In this document: one piece after another, positions 52,460 to 61,915 of the stretch
Position numbering within the stretch: position 1 is the stretch's first letter
Layout: every line of letters begins with the position of its first letter
Assembly (NCBI RefSeq): GCF_023631325.1
Contig: NZ_JALQDG010000013.1
Location: 58,936 to 122,935, forward strand
Source of the DNA: Caballeronia sp. INDeC2
GTDB lineage: Bacteria > Pseudomonadota > Gammaproteobacteria > Burkholderiales > Burkholderiaceae
DNA length: 64,000 nt
Direction of reading: 5' to 3'
Notes under the pieces: model-generated
The model's input: only the letters and a program-made list of their open reading frames with translations
Database searches by the model: none
What the model was told of the DNA's origin: nothing
Made by a program: the position numbers and the translations under genes

Positions 52460-53890
52460 TCAATGTGCTGCGGGCGCATTGCCCGCAGCGGGTTGTTGTA
52501 AAGTCGTCAAGGCGTCCACCACACGCTCCATCTTCATGAAGCGCGAGCCTTTCGCGAGATACGTTGCGTTGCTGCCGTAACCTGCGCGAATGAGCGCCGC
52601 GATCATTCCGGCGATGTCATCGAAGTGCGTCGCGGTCTGCTTCAATGCCTTTGCGTTGAATGCGTTCACCGAATCGACACTGGCGGCGCCGAGTGCGAAG
52701 AGCGCATCGATGCCGCGCTCGGCCGCATACGCGCCGACTTCCCGATGAAACGCCGGACCTTCCTCGCCGACCTCGCCCATGTCGCCCATCACGAGCACGC
52801 GAGGCGTTGGTTGCGATGCGAGTACGTCGATCGCGGCGCGCATCGAATCGGGATTCGAGTTGTACGTGTCGTCGATGACGGTCGCGCCCGCGAGCGCACC
52901 GAGGATCGCGCGCTTCACTTGCAGACGGCCCTTCACCGGCTGGAACGTTTCGAGGCCGCGCTTGATCGCATCGAGCGAGACGCCCGCGGCGAGCGCGGCT
53001 GCGGTGGCGGCCATCGCGTTGCGCGCGTTGTGTTCGCCGAGCACGTTCAAGGCGACATCGAGCGCGCCTTGCGGCGTCTGCATGCGAACGGTCGTGCCTT
53101 CGAGCGTGCCGGTGACGGCTGCCCTGGACGCGTCATCCGTGAGCGCGAAGTCGATGATCGGGTTGTCCGTCGCGGCGGTACGCCAGAAGACGGCGTATTG
53201 ATCGTCCGCGGGAAATACGGCCGTGCCCGTCTCACCGAGCGCGTGGATCACCGACGCATGTTCGAGCGCGACCGCTTCGACCGTCGCCATGAACTCCTGA
53301 TGCTCGCGCTGTGCGTTGTTGACCACGGCGACATCCGGCGCCGCGATCTTGCCGAGCACTTCCGTTTCGCCCGGATGATTCATGCCGAGCTCGACGACCG
53401 CGAGCTTGTGCGACGCATTCAGGCGGAACAGCGTGAGCGGCAAGCCGATGTCGTTGTTGAAGTTGCCAGCCGTCGCGAGACGCGATTCCTCGCCGACCGC
53501 GGCCGTGAAGATCGACGCGATCATCTCCTTGACCGTCGTCTTGCCGTTGCTGCCCGTGACCGCGACGAGCGGCATCGTGAAGCGCTTGCGCCAGCCGTGC
53601 GCCAACGCACCGAGCGCGGCGCGCGTGTCCTCTACCTTGATGACAGGAAGCGGCCAGGCATCGGCATTGCTCGGACCGCGTGAAACGAGCGCCGCGGCCG
53701 CGCCGCTCTTCGCCACCTGATCGAGAAAATCATGCGCATCGAAGCGATCGCCCCGCACCGCGACGAACAGGTCACCGGCCTGGACACCGCGGCTGTCCGT
53801 GACGATGCGCTCGATGGCCACGTTTTCATCGCCGTTCAGGATGGCGCCGGGAATCATCGCGGCGGCGCGCGCCAAGGTGAACATCGTCAT
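52460..53890 (-). CDS. murF: UDP-N-acetylmuramoyl-tripeptide-D-alanyl-D-alanine ligase
   Basis: Adds D-Ala-D-Ala to the UDP-MurNAc tripeptide. 476 residues: first domain with TDSRGVQAGDLFVAVRGDRFDAHDF, P-loop VTGSNGKTTVKE at 111-122, and NNDIGLPLTLFRL plus NARNAMAATAAALA. The ATG at 53890 overlaps murE by 4 bp; an internal ATG at 53884 is also possible. A 21-bp gap separates it from mraY. Confidence 0.96.
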   Translation of the reverse strand: MTMFTLARAAAMIPGAILNGDENVAIERIVTDSRGVQAGDLFVAVRGDRFDAHDFLDQVAKSGAAAALVSRGPSNADAWPLPVIKVEDTRAALGALAHGWRKRFTMPLVAVTGSNGKTTVKEMIASIFTAAVGEESRLATAGNFNNDIGLPLTLFRLNASHKLAVVELGMNHPGETEVLGKIAAPDVAVVNNAQREHQEFMATVEAVALEHASVIHALGETGTAVFPADDQYAVFWRTAATDNPIIDFALTDDASRAAVTGTLEGTTVRMQTPQGALDVALNVLGEHNARNAMAATAAALAAGVSLDAIKRGLETFQPVKGRLQVKRAILGALAGATVIDDTYNSNPDSMRAAIDVLASQPTPRVLVMGDMGEVGEEGPAFHREVGAYAAERGIDALFALGAASVDSVNAFNAKALKQTATHFDDIAGMIAALIRAGYGSNATYLAKGSRFMKMERVVDALTTLQQPAAGNAPAAH

Positions 53891-55431
53891 TCGCCACCTC
53901 CGCGCTGTTGCGTGGCGCGTGCGGCAAGTGCGAGCCGCGCGTGATCCTGATCCGAGAACGCGCGCTTCTTGCCCATGATTTCCTGCGTGGCTTCGTGTCC
54001 TTTTCCCGCGAGCACGACGACATCCTCGCGCGCCGCCGAGCGGATCGCCTGCAGGATCGCGCTCGCGCGGTCTTCGATGCGGCGCGCCTTGGCGGCGTCG
54101 GTCATGCCGGCTGCGATCTGATCGATAATGGCTTGCGGATCTTCGCTGCGCGGGTTGTCGCTCGTGATGACGACCTGATCCGCGAGGCGCTCCGCGATCT
54201 CGCCCATCAGCGGGCGCTTGGTCGCATCGCGGTCGCCGCCGCAGCCGAACATGCAGACGAGTTCGCCGCCGCGCGCCTGCGCGATCGGGCGCAGCGCGGC
54301 GAGCGTTTTGTCGAGCGCATCGGGCGTGTGTGCGTAGTCGATCACGACTAGCGGTTCATCGCTCTGAATTCGTCCGCCGAGACGCTCCATGCGCCCGTTG
54401 ACGGATTCGAGCTTCTCGATGCGCGCGATGGCGGCGTCGAACGGCACACCGACTTCGAGCAGCACGCCGAGCACCGAAAGCAGATTGCTCACGTTGAACG
54501 TGCCGAGCGTGGCCACTTCGACATCGGCTTCGCCCCAGTCGGACGACAAGTGAAACGCGGTGCCCGTGGCGGTCGCGCGGACTTGCGTCGCGAGCAGCAT
54601 CGCGTCGGCGCTCGGCGCGGCATCGGCGGGCATTTCGACGCCATAGGCAATCGTGCGCACATTGCCGCGCAGCGATTCGATCAGACGCCGGCCCGCCGCA
54701 TCGTCGCGATTGACGATCGCCGTCTTGAGCGACGGCCACGCGAAGAGGCGCGCCTTCGCTGCTTCGTAGGCGTCGAAGGTGCCGTGGTAATCGAGATGAT
54801 CCTGCGTGAGATTGGTGAAAATGGCGATGTCGAAATCGACGCCATTCACGCGGCCCTGATGCAGCGCATGCGACGACACTTCCATTGCGACGCCTTCCGC
54901 ACCTTGGCGCTTCAGTTGCGCGAGATTGCGCTGCAATTGCGGCGCGTCGGGCGTGGTGAAGCCGCTATGCACGAGCTTGCCCGGCAGGCCGATGCCGAGT
55001 GTGCCGACGATCGCGCACGGACGGCCGAGCGCCGTCAGCGCCGTGGCGATCCACTGGCTGCACGAGGTCTTTCCGTTCGTGCCAGTCACGCCGACGGTCA
55101 GCATCGACGCCGTGGGCTCGCCGTACCACGCGGCCGCGATCGGGCCCGCAAGCTCGTTCAGCGCCTTCACGCCGAGCGTCTTCGATGCATCGGGCTTACC
55201 CGCGAAATTCTCCGGCTGATAGAGCGCCGCGGCCGCGCCCGCGGCGAGCGCCGCGTCGATATACCGGCGGTTGTCCGCGCCGTCGACAGCATAGGCGAGG
55301 AACACGTCGCCGCTTTTGAGCGAGCGCGTGTCGGCGTGCAGTTGCGCCTCGGGCTGTGCGTGCGTGCGCAGCCATTGAACGGCATGTGATACGTCCTTTT
55401 GCATCTTGCTCTGTCGGGCCTGCGCGCTCAT
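53887..55431 (-). CDS. murE: UDP-N-acetylmuramoyl-tripeptide synthetase (meso-DAP adding)
   Basis: Adds meso-diaminopimelate to UDP-MurNAc-L-Ala-D-Glu. 514 residues with the P-loop VTGTNGKTSCSQW at 115-127. The DNPR motif in ITSDNPRSEDP marks the meso-DAP-selective form. EVSSHALHQGRVNGVDFDIAIFTNLTQDHLDYHG is the Mur-ligase centre. It overlaps both murF (4 bp) and ftsI (4 bp). Confidence 0.97.
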   Translation of the reverse strand: MSAQARQSKMQKDVSHAVQWLRTHAQPEAQLHADTRSLKSGDVFLAYAVDGADNRRYIDAALAAGAAAALYQPENFAGKPDASKTLGVKALNELAGPIAAAWYGEPTASMLTVGVTGTNGKTSCSQWIATALTALGRPCAIVGTLGIGLPGKLVHSGFTTPDAPQLQRNLAQLKRQGAEGVAMEVSSHALHQGRVNGVDFDIAIFTNLTQDHLDYHGTFDAYEAAKARLFAWPSLKTAIVNRDDAAGRRLIESLRGNVRTIAYGVEMPADAAPSADAMLLATQVRATATGTAFHLSSDWGEADVEVATLGTFNVSNLLSVLGVLLEVGVPFDAAIARIEKLESVNGRMERLGGRIQSDEPLVVIDYAHTPDALDKTLAALRPIAQARGGELVCMFGCGGDRDATKRPLMGEIAERLADQVVITSDNPRSEDPQAIIDQIAAGMTDAAKARRIEDRASAILQAIRSAAREDVVVLAGKGHEATQEIMGKKRAFSDQDHARLALAARATQQRGGGE

Positions 55432-57284
55432 CGCACGACTCCCGGGTGCGTCTTCGTGTTGCTCGACACCGCGACTTTCTTCGCGGTGGTCGCGTTGTTC
55501 CTGTTCGCCGGCTGCTGGGCGGCCGGTTGTGCGGCGGAGTTCGAGTCGTCCGTCACGACCATCTGCTTGACCGGCATGTCAGGCGGTACGTTCAGCGCGC
55601 GCAGCGTATCGCCGACGATGCCCGAGAACACCGGCCCCGATACCTGACCGCCGAAGTGGCTGCCGACCGTCGGCTCGTCGACCGATACCGCCACGACGAT
55701 GCGCGGATTCGGCATCGGCCCCATGCCGACAAACGATGCGCGGTACTTCGAATGGTCGTAGCCGTGACCGCCGTGCTTGTACGCCGTGCCCGACTTGCCG
55801 CCGACGCGATAGCCCGGCACGGCCGCATCCGGCGACGTGCCGCCCTTCGCCGTCACGGTTTCGAGCATCGCGCGCACTTGTCGCGCGGTCGTCGGCGCGA
55901 ACACCTGCTGACCGATCGGCGGCTGATCGCCGGGCGTGCGGAAAATCGAGACCGGCAAAATGGTGCCGTCGTTGGCGATCGCCGTGTACGCGCGCGCCAG
56001 TTGAAACAGCGATGCCGACAAGCCGTAACCGTAGGACATCGTCGCCTGCTCGATGCGCCGCCAGCTTTTCCACGGCCGCAGGCGTCCCGTCACGGCGCCC
56101 GGAAAACCGACCTTCGGCGCCTGACCGAGCCCGATGCTCGTGTACATGTTCCACATTTCTTCAGGGCGCAATTGCATCGCAATTTTGGTCGCGCCGATAT
56201 TGCTCGACTTCTGAATCACGCCCCCGACAGTCAGCGTGCCGAAACCGGAATCGTCCGTGATGCGCGCGCCGTCGAGCACGAACACGCCGCCGCCCGTTTC
56301 CACGAGCGTATTCGGCGTCACCCGATGCAGATCGAGCGCGAGCGAAACGGTGAACGGCTTCATGATCGAGCCCGGCTCGAATGTGTCCGTGAGGATGCGG
56401 TTGCGCAACTGCTCGCCCGTCATGCGCGAGCGGTCGTTCGGGTTGTAGGTGGGATAGTTGACGAGCGCGAGCACCTCGCCCGTTTTCACGTCGATCACGA
56501 TCGCCGCGCCTGCCTTCGCCTTCGACTTCTCGACGGCCGCCTTCAGATTCGTGTACGCGATGTACTGAATTTTGCTGTCGATCGAGAGTTCGACATCCGT
56601 GCCATTGTGCGGCACGACCTGCTCGTCGACGTCCTCGACGATGTGGCCCATGCGATCCTTGATGACGCGGCGCATGCCCGGCGTGCCGGCGAGGACGTGC
56701 TGGTCGCCGAGTTCGACGCCTTCCTGTCCCTTGTCTTCAATATTAGTAAAGCCGATCAGGTGCGCGGTGATTTCGCCTTCCGGATAGAAGCGCTTGTATT
56801 CGCCGCGCGAATAGATGCCGGGAATATCGAGCGCGGCGACCTTTTGCGCGACTTCGAGCGACACTTGGCGCTTCACGTAGACGAACGTTTTGTCCATCGA
56901 GAGCTTCGCGCGCAGCTCTTTTTCCGGCATTTCGAGCAGTTTGGACAGTTGCGCGAATTTGTCCGCGCCCAGATCGTTCGGCACGGCTTCGGGAATCGCC
57001 CAGATTGCCTTTACCGGCAGGCTCGTCGCGAGCACGAGGCCGTTGCGGTCGCGAATCTGGCCGCGCGTCGCCGGCATTTCGAGCGTGCGCTGGTAGCGGC
57101 TCTCGCCCTGCTTCTTAAAGAACGCGTTGCCCGGACCCTGGATCCAGAACGCGCGTGCGGCGAGCGCGACGAACGCCATGAAAAGCAGGAACACGACGAA
57201 CTTCGAGCGCCACATCGGCAGGCGCACGGCGAGCAGCGGGTTCGGCGTATGAGCGACGTCTTTCTGCTTCGCGGATTTTTTCAT
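55428..57284 (-). CDS. ftsI: Peptidoglycan transpeptidase FtsI (PBP3)
   Basis: Class B penicillin-binding protein that cross-links septal peptidoglycan. 618 residues: cytoplasmic N-terminus, one TM helix (~28-48), the pedestal domain (TRGQIRDRNGLVLATSLPVKAIWA), then the transpeptidase domain with Ser306 (GSIMKP, SxxK), SSN at 360-362 and KSGT at 497-500. The C-terminal ~40 residues are low-complexity Gln/Pro/Asn/Ala. It overlaps ftsL and murE by 4 bp each. Confidence 0.97.
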   Translation of the reverse strand: MKKSAKQKDVAHTPNPLLAVRLPMWRSKFVVFLLFMAFVALAARAFWIQGPGNAFFKKQGESRYQRTLEMPATRGQIRDRNGLVLATSLPVKAIWAIPEAVPNDLGADKFAQLSKLLEMPEKELRAKLSMDKTFVYVKRQVSLEVAQKVAALDIPGIYSRGEYKRFYPEGEITAHLIGFTNIEDKGQEGVELGDQHVLAGTPGMRRVIKDRMGHIVEDVDEQVVPHNGTDVELSIDSKIQYIAYTNLKAAVEKSKAKAGAAIVIDVKTGEVLALVNYPTYNPNDRSRMTGEQLRNRILTDTFEPGSIMKPFTVSLALDLHRVTPNTLVETGGGVFVLDGARITDDSGFGTLTVGGVIQKSSNIGATKIAMQLRPEEMWNMYTSIGLGQAPKVGFPGAVTGRLRPWKSWRRIEQATMSYGYGLSASLFQLARAYTAIANDGTILPVSIFRTPGDQPPIGQQVFAPTTARQVRAMLETVTAKGGTSPDAAVPGYRVGGKSGTAYKHGGHGYDHSKYRASFVGMGPMPNPRIVVAVSVDEPTVGSHFGGQVSGPVFSGIVGDTLRALNVPPDMPVKQMVVTDDSNSAAQPAAQQPANRNNATTAKKVAVSSNTKTHPGVVR

Positions 57285-57625
57285 CGCTTGGCTCCGCGTG
57301 CAGGCGGCGCCGACGCCGGCAGGGGCGGCGGCATGGGTGCGTCGGCGGCCTTGCCGGTCGCCGTGTCGTAGGTGAGATATTGCGTGCGGCCGGTCGTCAC
57401 GGGCTGCATTTTCAATGAGCTAGTGGCCAACTGCTCGATGCGCGAGGTCTTCGAGAGCGCGCTCTGCTGATACTGCAACTGCGCGTAATCCTGCTGAAGC
57501 TGGCGCTCCTGCGACTGCGCCCGCTGCAGGTCGATGAATATCTCCCGCTGCTGATTCGTCGAGCTGACGACCGACAGCGCGCACGCGAGCACGACGATCA
57601 ACAGGAAGATATTGAGACGGTTCAT
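57281..57625 (-). CDS. ftsL: Cell division protein FtsL
   Basis: Small bitopic protein of the FtsQLB complex. 114 residues: N-terminal transmembrane helix ([23 protein letters not shown]), then a coiled-coil ([35 protein letters not shown]) and a Pro/Ala-rich tail. It overlaps rsmH and ftsI by 4 bp. Confidence 0.93.
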   Translation of the reverse strand: MNRLNIFLLIVVLACALSVVSSTNQQREIFIDLQRAQSQERQLQQDYAQLQYQQSALSKTSRIEQLATSSLKMQPVTTGRTQYLTYDTATGKAADAPMPPPLPASAPPARGAKR

Positions 57626-58575
57626 GGCGCGATCCGCTCGGCGATACGCATCACCGCAGACCGGGCGCGGGGATTGTCGGCGACTTCGGCATCACTCGGA
57701 AACACGCGGCCGACCACGCGCAGCGGCGGGCTGGGAAGATCGACCGCGCGGATCGGCAAGCGACGGTCCACCGCCGGCGCGCTCGCGTGCGCCTGCATGA
57801 ACCGTTTGACGATCCGGTCTTCGAGTGAATGAAAGCTGATCACGACCAGCCGCCCCCCTTGCTCCAACAATGCCAATGCCGACTCGAGTACTACTTGCAG
57901 CTCCGCAAGCTCTTGATTGACGTGAATCCGTATAGCCTGAAAGGTGCGAGTTGCCGGGTCCTTGCCCTTTTCACGGGTTTTGACGACGTGACCCACGATT
58001 TCGGCAAGCTCGCTCGTGCTGTCGAGAGGCCCAAGACGGTCGGACTCTGCCCGGCGAGCAACAAGCGCCTTTGCAATCTGAAAAGCAAACCGTTCTTCCC
58101 CATAATCTCTGATGACCTCCGTGATTTCCTGCACCGTGGCCCGTGCGAGCCACTCGGCCGCCGACTCGCCGCGAGTCGGGTCCATCCTCATGTCGAGCGG
58201 ACCTTCTGCGCGGAAGCTGAAGCCGCGCTCCGGGTCGTCCACCTGCGGCGACGACACGCCAAGATCCAGCAACACGCCCGACACCCGCCCGACGCCGCGC
58301 TCGTTCGCCGCATCGCGCAAAGCCGCGAAGCTGTCGTGCACGATCGAGAAACGCGAGTCTTGAATCTGTTGCGCCGTGGCGATTGCAAGAGGATCCTTGT
58401 CGAAGGCGATGAGTTGCCCCGCTTCACCCAACCGCTCCAGGATCGCCCGGCTGTGACCGCCGCGTCCGAACGTGCCGTCTATATAGATGCCGTCCGTGCG
58501 CGTGATCAGCCCATCCACCGCTTCCTTCAGCAACACCGTGCGATGCTGCAGTTCTTTTCCCGACGACTTCGCCAT
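57622..58575 (-). CDS. rsmH: 16S rRNA (cytosine(1402)-N4)-methyltransferase
   Basis: RsmH (MraW) methylates N4 of C1402 of 16S rRNA with SAM. 317 residues: [14 protein letters not shown], the SAM site [39 protein letters not shown], and the C-terminal [17 protein letters not shown]. It is the second gene of the dcw cluster, 16 bp after mraZ and overlapping ftsL by 4 bp. Confidence 0.97.
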   Translation of the reverse strand: MAKSSGKELQHRTVLLKEAVDGLITRTDGIYIDGTFGRGGHSRAILERLGEAGQLIAFDKDPLAIATAQQIQDSRFSIVHDSFAALRDAANERGVGRVSGVLLDLGVSSPQVDDPERGFSFRAEGPLDMRMDPTRGESAAEWLARATVQEITEVIRDYGEERFAFQIAKALVARRAESDRLGPLDSTSELAEIVGHVVKTREKGKDPATRTFQAIRIHVNQELAELQVVLESALALLEQGGRLVVISFHSLEDRIVKRFMQAHASAPAVDRRLPIRAVDLPSPPLRVVGRVFPSDAEVADNPRARSAVMRIAERIAP

Positions 58576-58591
58576 GTCCTTCAGCGCCGCG

Positions 58592-59020
58592 TCAGAAAGT
58601 GAAATTCTTCAGCGCTTCGGGCATGCCCTGCGCCATCGCCGCCGCTTCCTTCGCGGCGTAGGTCTGCGAGTCCCACAGTTCGAAGTGCGCGCCCATGCCG
58701 AGCAAGGTCACCTCTTTTTCCAGCGACGCGGCAGCGCGCAGCTCGGGCGAGACCAGCACGCGCCCGGCGCTGTCGAGTTCGACATCCATTGCATTACCGA
58801 GAAAGATGCGCCGCCACCACATGGCTTCCACCGGAAGCGCGGCGACCTTGACGCGAAAGACTTCCCACTCCGGGCGAGGAAAGAGCAACAGGCATCCATC
58901 CGGGCTCTTCGTGAGCGTCACCCGGCCTTCTGCCTGCCCTTGCAGCGCTTCCCGATAGCGCGACGGAATCGACATCCGTCCTTTCGCATCGAGCGTCAGC
59001 GCCGACGCCCCTTGGAACAC
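58592..59020 (-). CDS. mraZ: Transcriptional regulator MraZ
   Basis: MraZ is a DNA-binding AbrB-fold protein that represses the dcw operon in other bacteria. I chose the GTG at 59020: it gives [23 protein letters not shown], the normal N-terminus and length (142 residues), and GAGAGGG precedes it. The frame extends to an ATG at 59101, but those residues are not MraZ-like and would cover the leader. Two swapped-hairpin repeats are visible ([17 protein letters not shown] and [17 protein letters not shown]). It is first in the cluster and its likely target boxes are 74-108 bp upstream. Confidence 0.95.
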   Translation of the reverse strand: MFQGASALTLDAKGRMSIPSRYREALQGQAEGRVTLTKSPDGCLLLFPRPEWEVFRVKVAALPVEAMWWRRIFLGNAMDVELDSAGRVLVSPELRAAASLEKEVTLLGMGAHFELWDSQTYAAKEAAAMAQGMPEALKNFTF

Positions 59021-59093
59021 TCGCCCTCTCCCCGTTTCGGACGCCCACCCAGACATCCGTCCCACCCACTTTTGCCCAGAAATGGCTTTTGAA

Positions 59094-59128
59094 TCACACA
59101 AAAGACCACTTTCTCACACTGTCTCCCA
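59094..59128 (-). promoter_or_regulatory. MraZ-box-like array: four 5-mers at 10-bp spacing
   Basis: On the minus strand TGGGA, TGTGA, TGGTC and TGTGA start exactly 10 bp apart (59124-59128, 59114-59118, 59104-59108, 59094-59098). Known MraZ operators are TGGGN direct repeats with 5-bp gaps, i.e. the same 10-bp period. The first unit shares bases with the -10 element, so bound MraZ would block the promoter. Confidence 0.7.
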
Positions 59129-59156
59129 CTTTAGAGGAACGCATTTCCTCGGTCAA
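59128..59156 (-). promoter_or_regulatory. dcw cluster promoter with palindromic spacer
   Basis: TTGACC (59151-59156), exactly 17 bp, TAAAGT (59128-59133) on the minus strand. The spacer (59134-59150) is itself an inverted repeat, GAGGAA ATGCG TTCCTC. An A/T-rich tract lies upstream (59165-59190), a possible UP element. Confidence 0.75.
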
Positions 59157-59407
59157 GACGCGTAACTTTTTTTCGAATGCTTTTTATTCGCTAGAACAAG
59201 GACTTAGCGCGGGAGCTTGAAGTGACGGCGAAAGAGAAAACCGTTATGAATTAGAGAGCTATTGCGGGATGTGAAGGTACTACGTGAAATGAGCAGCAGA
59301 AATGAGGGAAATGTAACGGTTCTTCTGACCGATTTATGGTCTCATCGCGGGTTCGAGCGGTAAGCCTCGACAAACCGGCTGCGCGATCGATCGAGGCGTT
59401 CGGCGAA
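59157..59407. other. Intergenic region upstream of the dcw promoter
   Basis: AT-rich just upstream of the promoter (A and T tracts at 59165-59190), then the presumed 3' end of coq7. No open frame with a ribosome site. A CCTCGA / TCGAGG pair (59365-59396) could be a weak coq7 terminator. Confidence 0.5.
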
Positions 59408-60064
59408 CTATATGTAATAGGCCGTGCGCGTCATCACCTTGGAGGCGGCACGCATCAGCGCGCGTACCGGAAACGGCACTTCGCCGCCGCCCGCGCCGAT
59501 TGCCGCGGCGGCGTGCGCGCTTTCATCGAGACGCATTTGCTCGACGATCGCGCGCGACGCGTGATCGTTCGTCGGCAACGTCTTCATGTGGCCATCGAGA
59601 TGTTGCTCGACCTGGCGTTCGGTTTCCGCCATGAAGCCGAGACTCGCGCGATCGCCGAAGCGGCCCGCGACGAAACCGATCGCGAGCGCACCCGCGTACC
59701 AGAGCGGGTTCAACAAGCTCGGCCGCGATTCTAGATCCTTCAACCGTGTCGATGTCCACGCGAGATGATCTTCTTCCTCGCGCGCCGCTCGCTCGAAGCT
59801 CGCCTTGAGCTCGGGCGAATTCGTGGCGAGCTTCTGCGCCTGATACAGCGCCTGCGCGCAAACTTCGCCGACGTGGTTCACACGCATCAAGCCGGCCGAG
59901 TGCGCGCGCTCCTTCTCCGTGAGTTGCGATTCCTCCGAGCGGAGATCGCCCTGCATGTCTGAAGCGGATGTCGCCGATTCGGGGATGGGCCGCGACATGC
60001 GACTCACGCCGGTCATGGAGCGCAAGCCTCGATCGAACTCGCTGATGACTTCATCGAGCGTCAT
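59408..60064 (-). CDS. coq7: 2-polyprenyl-3-methyl-6-methoxy-1,4-benzoquinone monooxygenase (Coq7)
   Basis: Diiron hydroxylase that makes ubiquinone's C6/C5 hydroxyl in the coenzyme Q pathway. 218 residues; [13 protein letters not shown] and [16 protein letters not shown] carry ExxH-type iron ligands, with a second set near [24 protein letters not shown]. The N-terminus starts [17 protein letters not shown] (ATG 60064, AGAGGTG before it). It stands alone; a ubiquinone prenyl-chain synthase (ispB) is elsewhere in the window. Confidence 0.95.
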   Translation of the reverse strand: MTLDEVISEFDRGLRSMTGVSRMSRPIPESATSASDMQGDLRSEESQLTEKERAHSAGLMRVNHVGEVCAQALYQAQKLATNSPELKASFERAAREEEDHLAWTSTRLKDLESRPSLLNPLWYAGALAIGFVAGRFGDRASLGFMAETERQVEQHLDGHMKTLPTNDHASRAIVEQMRLDESAHAAAAIGAGGGEVPFPVRALMRAASKVMTRTAYYI

Positions 60065-60575
60065 GTTGTCACCTCTCTTCATAGTCCGTGGTCACGGCGT
60101 TTGCACGTTGCGGCAAACCTGATTCGCTGGCTCGTCGGCGCCGGTCTGGTATTTCGACCAATAGCCCGGCGAGCATGCGGAGGAAAACGCGGATTTTAGC
60201 GCACATCGACGTGCTTCGATGCCGCGCAGGCTTGTCAGGGCTAGGCTTCGGCAGTCGAGGTTCTTCCCGACAAAAGGCTACGGACTGCCTTGCAATTGCC
60301 GCTTCTATCGCCCGAAAACGTCCCTTCTCATGCGCCCGTTTTGGTAATTAGGGCAAACACGAGTCGCAAAAATCCTGCAAAACCAACATTTTAGCGCCTG
60401 TTGCGTAAACGTCACATCGGTTCGGCGGATCATCCCCTTTTCCTTTGTCCGCCAAAGCCTTCTTGTTACATTACGTGTCAACTTCATTTAGAAGCCCGGC
60501 AGGGACCGTCAACACACTGGCGCTAAGAACAGTGACTCTGCCAAAAGTCGCAAACACTCCTTGGAGATCTATTCA
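60065..60575. other. 511-bp divergent intergenic region between coq7 and the porin gene
   Basis: Holds both promoters. A possible porin promoter is TTGTTA-N17-ATTTAG (60463-60491, plus strand). A GGCGGA / TCCGCC pair brackets 60424-60454. No open frame with coding features. The porin ribosome site GGAG is at 60563-60566. Confidence 0.5.
60463..60491 (+). promoter_or_regulatory. Possible porin promoter
   Basis: TTGTTA, 17 bp, ATTTAG; 85 bp before the porin ATG. Both hexamers deviate from consensus. Confidence 0.35.
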
Positions 60576-61757
60576 ATGAAAAAGTCGCTTCTCGCTCTCG
60601 CCGCATTGGGCGCATTCGCAGGCGCCGCACATGCCCAGAGCAGCGTGACGCTGTACGGCATCATCGACGCAGGCTTCGCCTACAACAACAACAGCAACGG
60701 CCAGAAGCTGTATGCAATGAACAGCGGCAACCTGCAAGGTAGCCGTTGGGGCCTGCGCGGCACGGAAGACCTCGGTGGCGGTCTGAAGGCCATCTTCGTG
60801 TTGGAAAACGGCTTCAACGTGTTCAACGGCCAGCTGGGCCAAGGCGGCGACATGTTCGGCCGTCAGGCTTATGTCGGTCTGTCGACGTCGCAATTCGGTA
60901 CGGTTACCCTGGGTCGTCAGTACGACTCCGTAGTTGACTACACCGGCGCATTCGAAGTCGGTAGCCAGTGGGCGTCGTACTTCGGCGCGCACCCGGGCGA
61001 CCTGGACAACATGAACAACTCGAATCGCGTGAACAACGCGATCAAGTACACGAGCGCGAACTACGCCGGCTTCACCTTCGGCGGCTTGTATAGCCTCGGC
61101 GGCCAGGCGGGCCAGTTCAACCGCAATCAGATTTGGTCGGTTGGCCTGGGCTACTCGCAAGGTCCCCTGCAGTTGGGCGCTGGCTACTTGAACGTCAAGG
61201 ACCCGAACTACTCGTTCTGGGGCAACAACGCATCGTCGCGCACCGCCACGACGGCCGGTTCGACCTCGAACTTCGGCACGAGCCGCGTGATCAACGGCTA
61301 CGCTTCGGCGAAGACGCAGCAAGTGATCTCGGCTGGCGGCGCCTACACGTTCGGCGCAGCGACCGTTGGCGCAACGTATAGCAACACGCAGTTCAAGGAT
61401 CTCGGTTCCGAGCCGGGCACCGGCCTGACGCCCGCGAATGGCTTCACCGGCGGCACGGGCAAGTTCCACAACGCCGAAATCAACTTCAAGTATCAGCTGA
61501 CCCCGGCTCTGCTGCTGGGCGTGGCGTACGACTACACGAAGGGCTACGGTCTGGGCGATGCCAAGTACCATCAGGGCATGCTCGGCGCGGACTACTTCCT
61601 GTCGAAGCGCACGGACGTGTACGTCGATGGTATCTACCAACACGCCAGCGGCACGGACTCGACGAACCGCCCAGCGGTTGCGAACATCAACGGCTTGTCG
61701 CCGTCGTCGACGTCGAACCAGGTTGCCGCGGTTGTCGGTATCCGTCACAAGTTCTAA
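60576..61757 (+). CDS. Gram-negative porin (trimeric, OmpC-like Burkholderia type)
   Basis: 393 residues with a clear signal peptide (MKKSLLALAALGAFAGAAHA, cleavage after AHA) followed by SSVTLYGIIDAGF, the standard first strand of Burkholderiaceae porins. The body is a 16-strand beta-barrel with an alternating aromatic/Gly pattern (TEDLGGGLKAIF, GNLQGSRWGLRG), and the protein ends in the C-terminal Phe signature (AAVVGIRHKF) needed for outer-membrane assembly. The ATG at 60576 follows GGAG. Codon use is strongly biased, typical of an abundant protein. It is followed by an intrinsic terminator. Confidence 0.94.
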   Translation: MKKSLLALAALGAFAGAAHAQSSVTLYGIIDAGFAYNNNSNGQKLYAMNSGNLQGSRWGLRGTEDLGGGLKAIFVLENGFNVFNGQLGQGGDMFGRQAYVGLSTSQFGTVTLGRQYDSVVDYTGAFEVGSQWASYFGAHPGDLDNMNNSNRVNNAIKYTSANYAGFTFGGLYSLGGQAGQFNRNQIWSVGLGYSQGPLQLGAGYLNVKDPNYSFWGNNASSRTATTAGSTSNFGTSRVINGYASAKTQQVISAGGAYTFGAATVGATYSNTQFKDLGSEPGTGLTPANGFTGGTGKFHNAEINFKYQLTPALLLGVAYDYTKGYGLGDAKYHQGMLGADYFLSKRTDVYVDGIYQHASGTDSTNRPAVANINGLSPSSTSNQVAAVVGIRHKF

Positions 61758-61785
61758 TAAGGTCGTAACAAAGCGGCATCCTCTG

Positions 61786-61811
61786 AAAGGCGCCTTCGGG
61801 CGCCTTTTTTT
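61786..61811 (+). terminator. Intrinsic terminator after the porin gene
   Basis: AAAGGCGCC TTCG GGCGCCTTT plus four T: a 9-bp stem with a stable UUCG tetraloop. Confidence 0.92.
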
Positions 61812-61857
61812 CGTTTCTGCGCGGAAATGGCATGTCGCTGCGTCGCGTGCGCCCAAC

Positions 61858-61896
61858 AAAAAAGCCATCTTGTCGTAAGACGCGATGGCTTTTTTC
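61858..61896 (-). terminator. Intrinsic terminator for fadD, symmetric
   Basis: AAAAAAGCCATC and GATGGCTTTTTT pair over 12 bp with an inner GTC/GAC hairpin. It lies 20 bp past the fadD stop and could also act on the porin side. Confidence 0.88.
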
Positions 61897-61915
61897 CCTT
61901 CAGACGATGCGGACG

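Noticed and set aside
59021..59101. N-terminal extension of mraZ to the ATG at 59101
   Set aside because: Gives 27 residues absent from MraZ proteins and would overlap the operator-like array; the GTG at 59020 gives the usual length.
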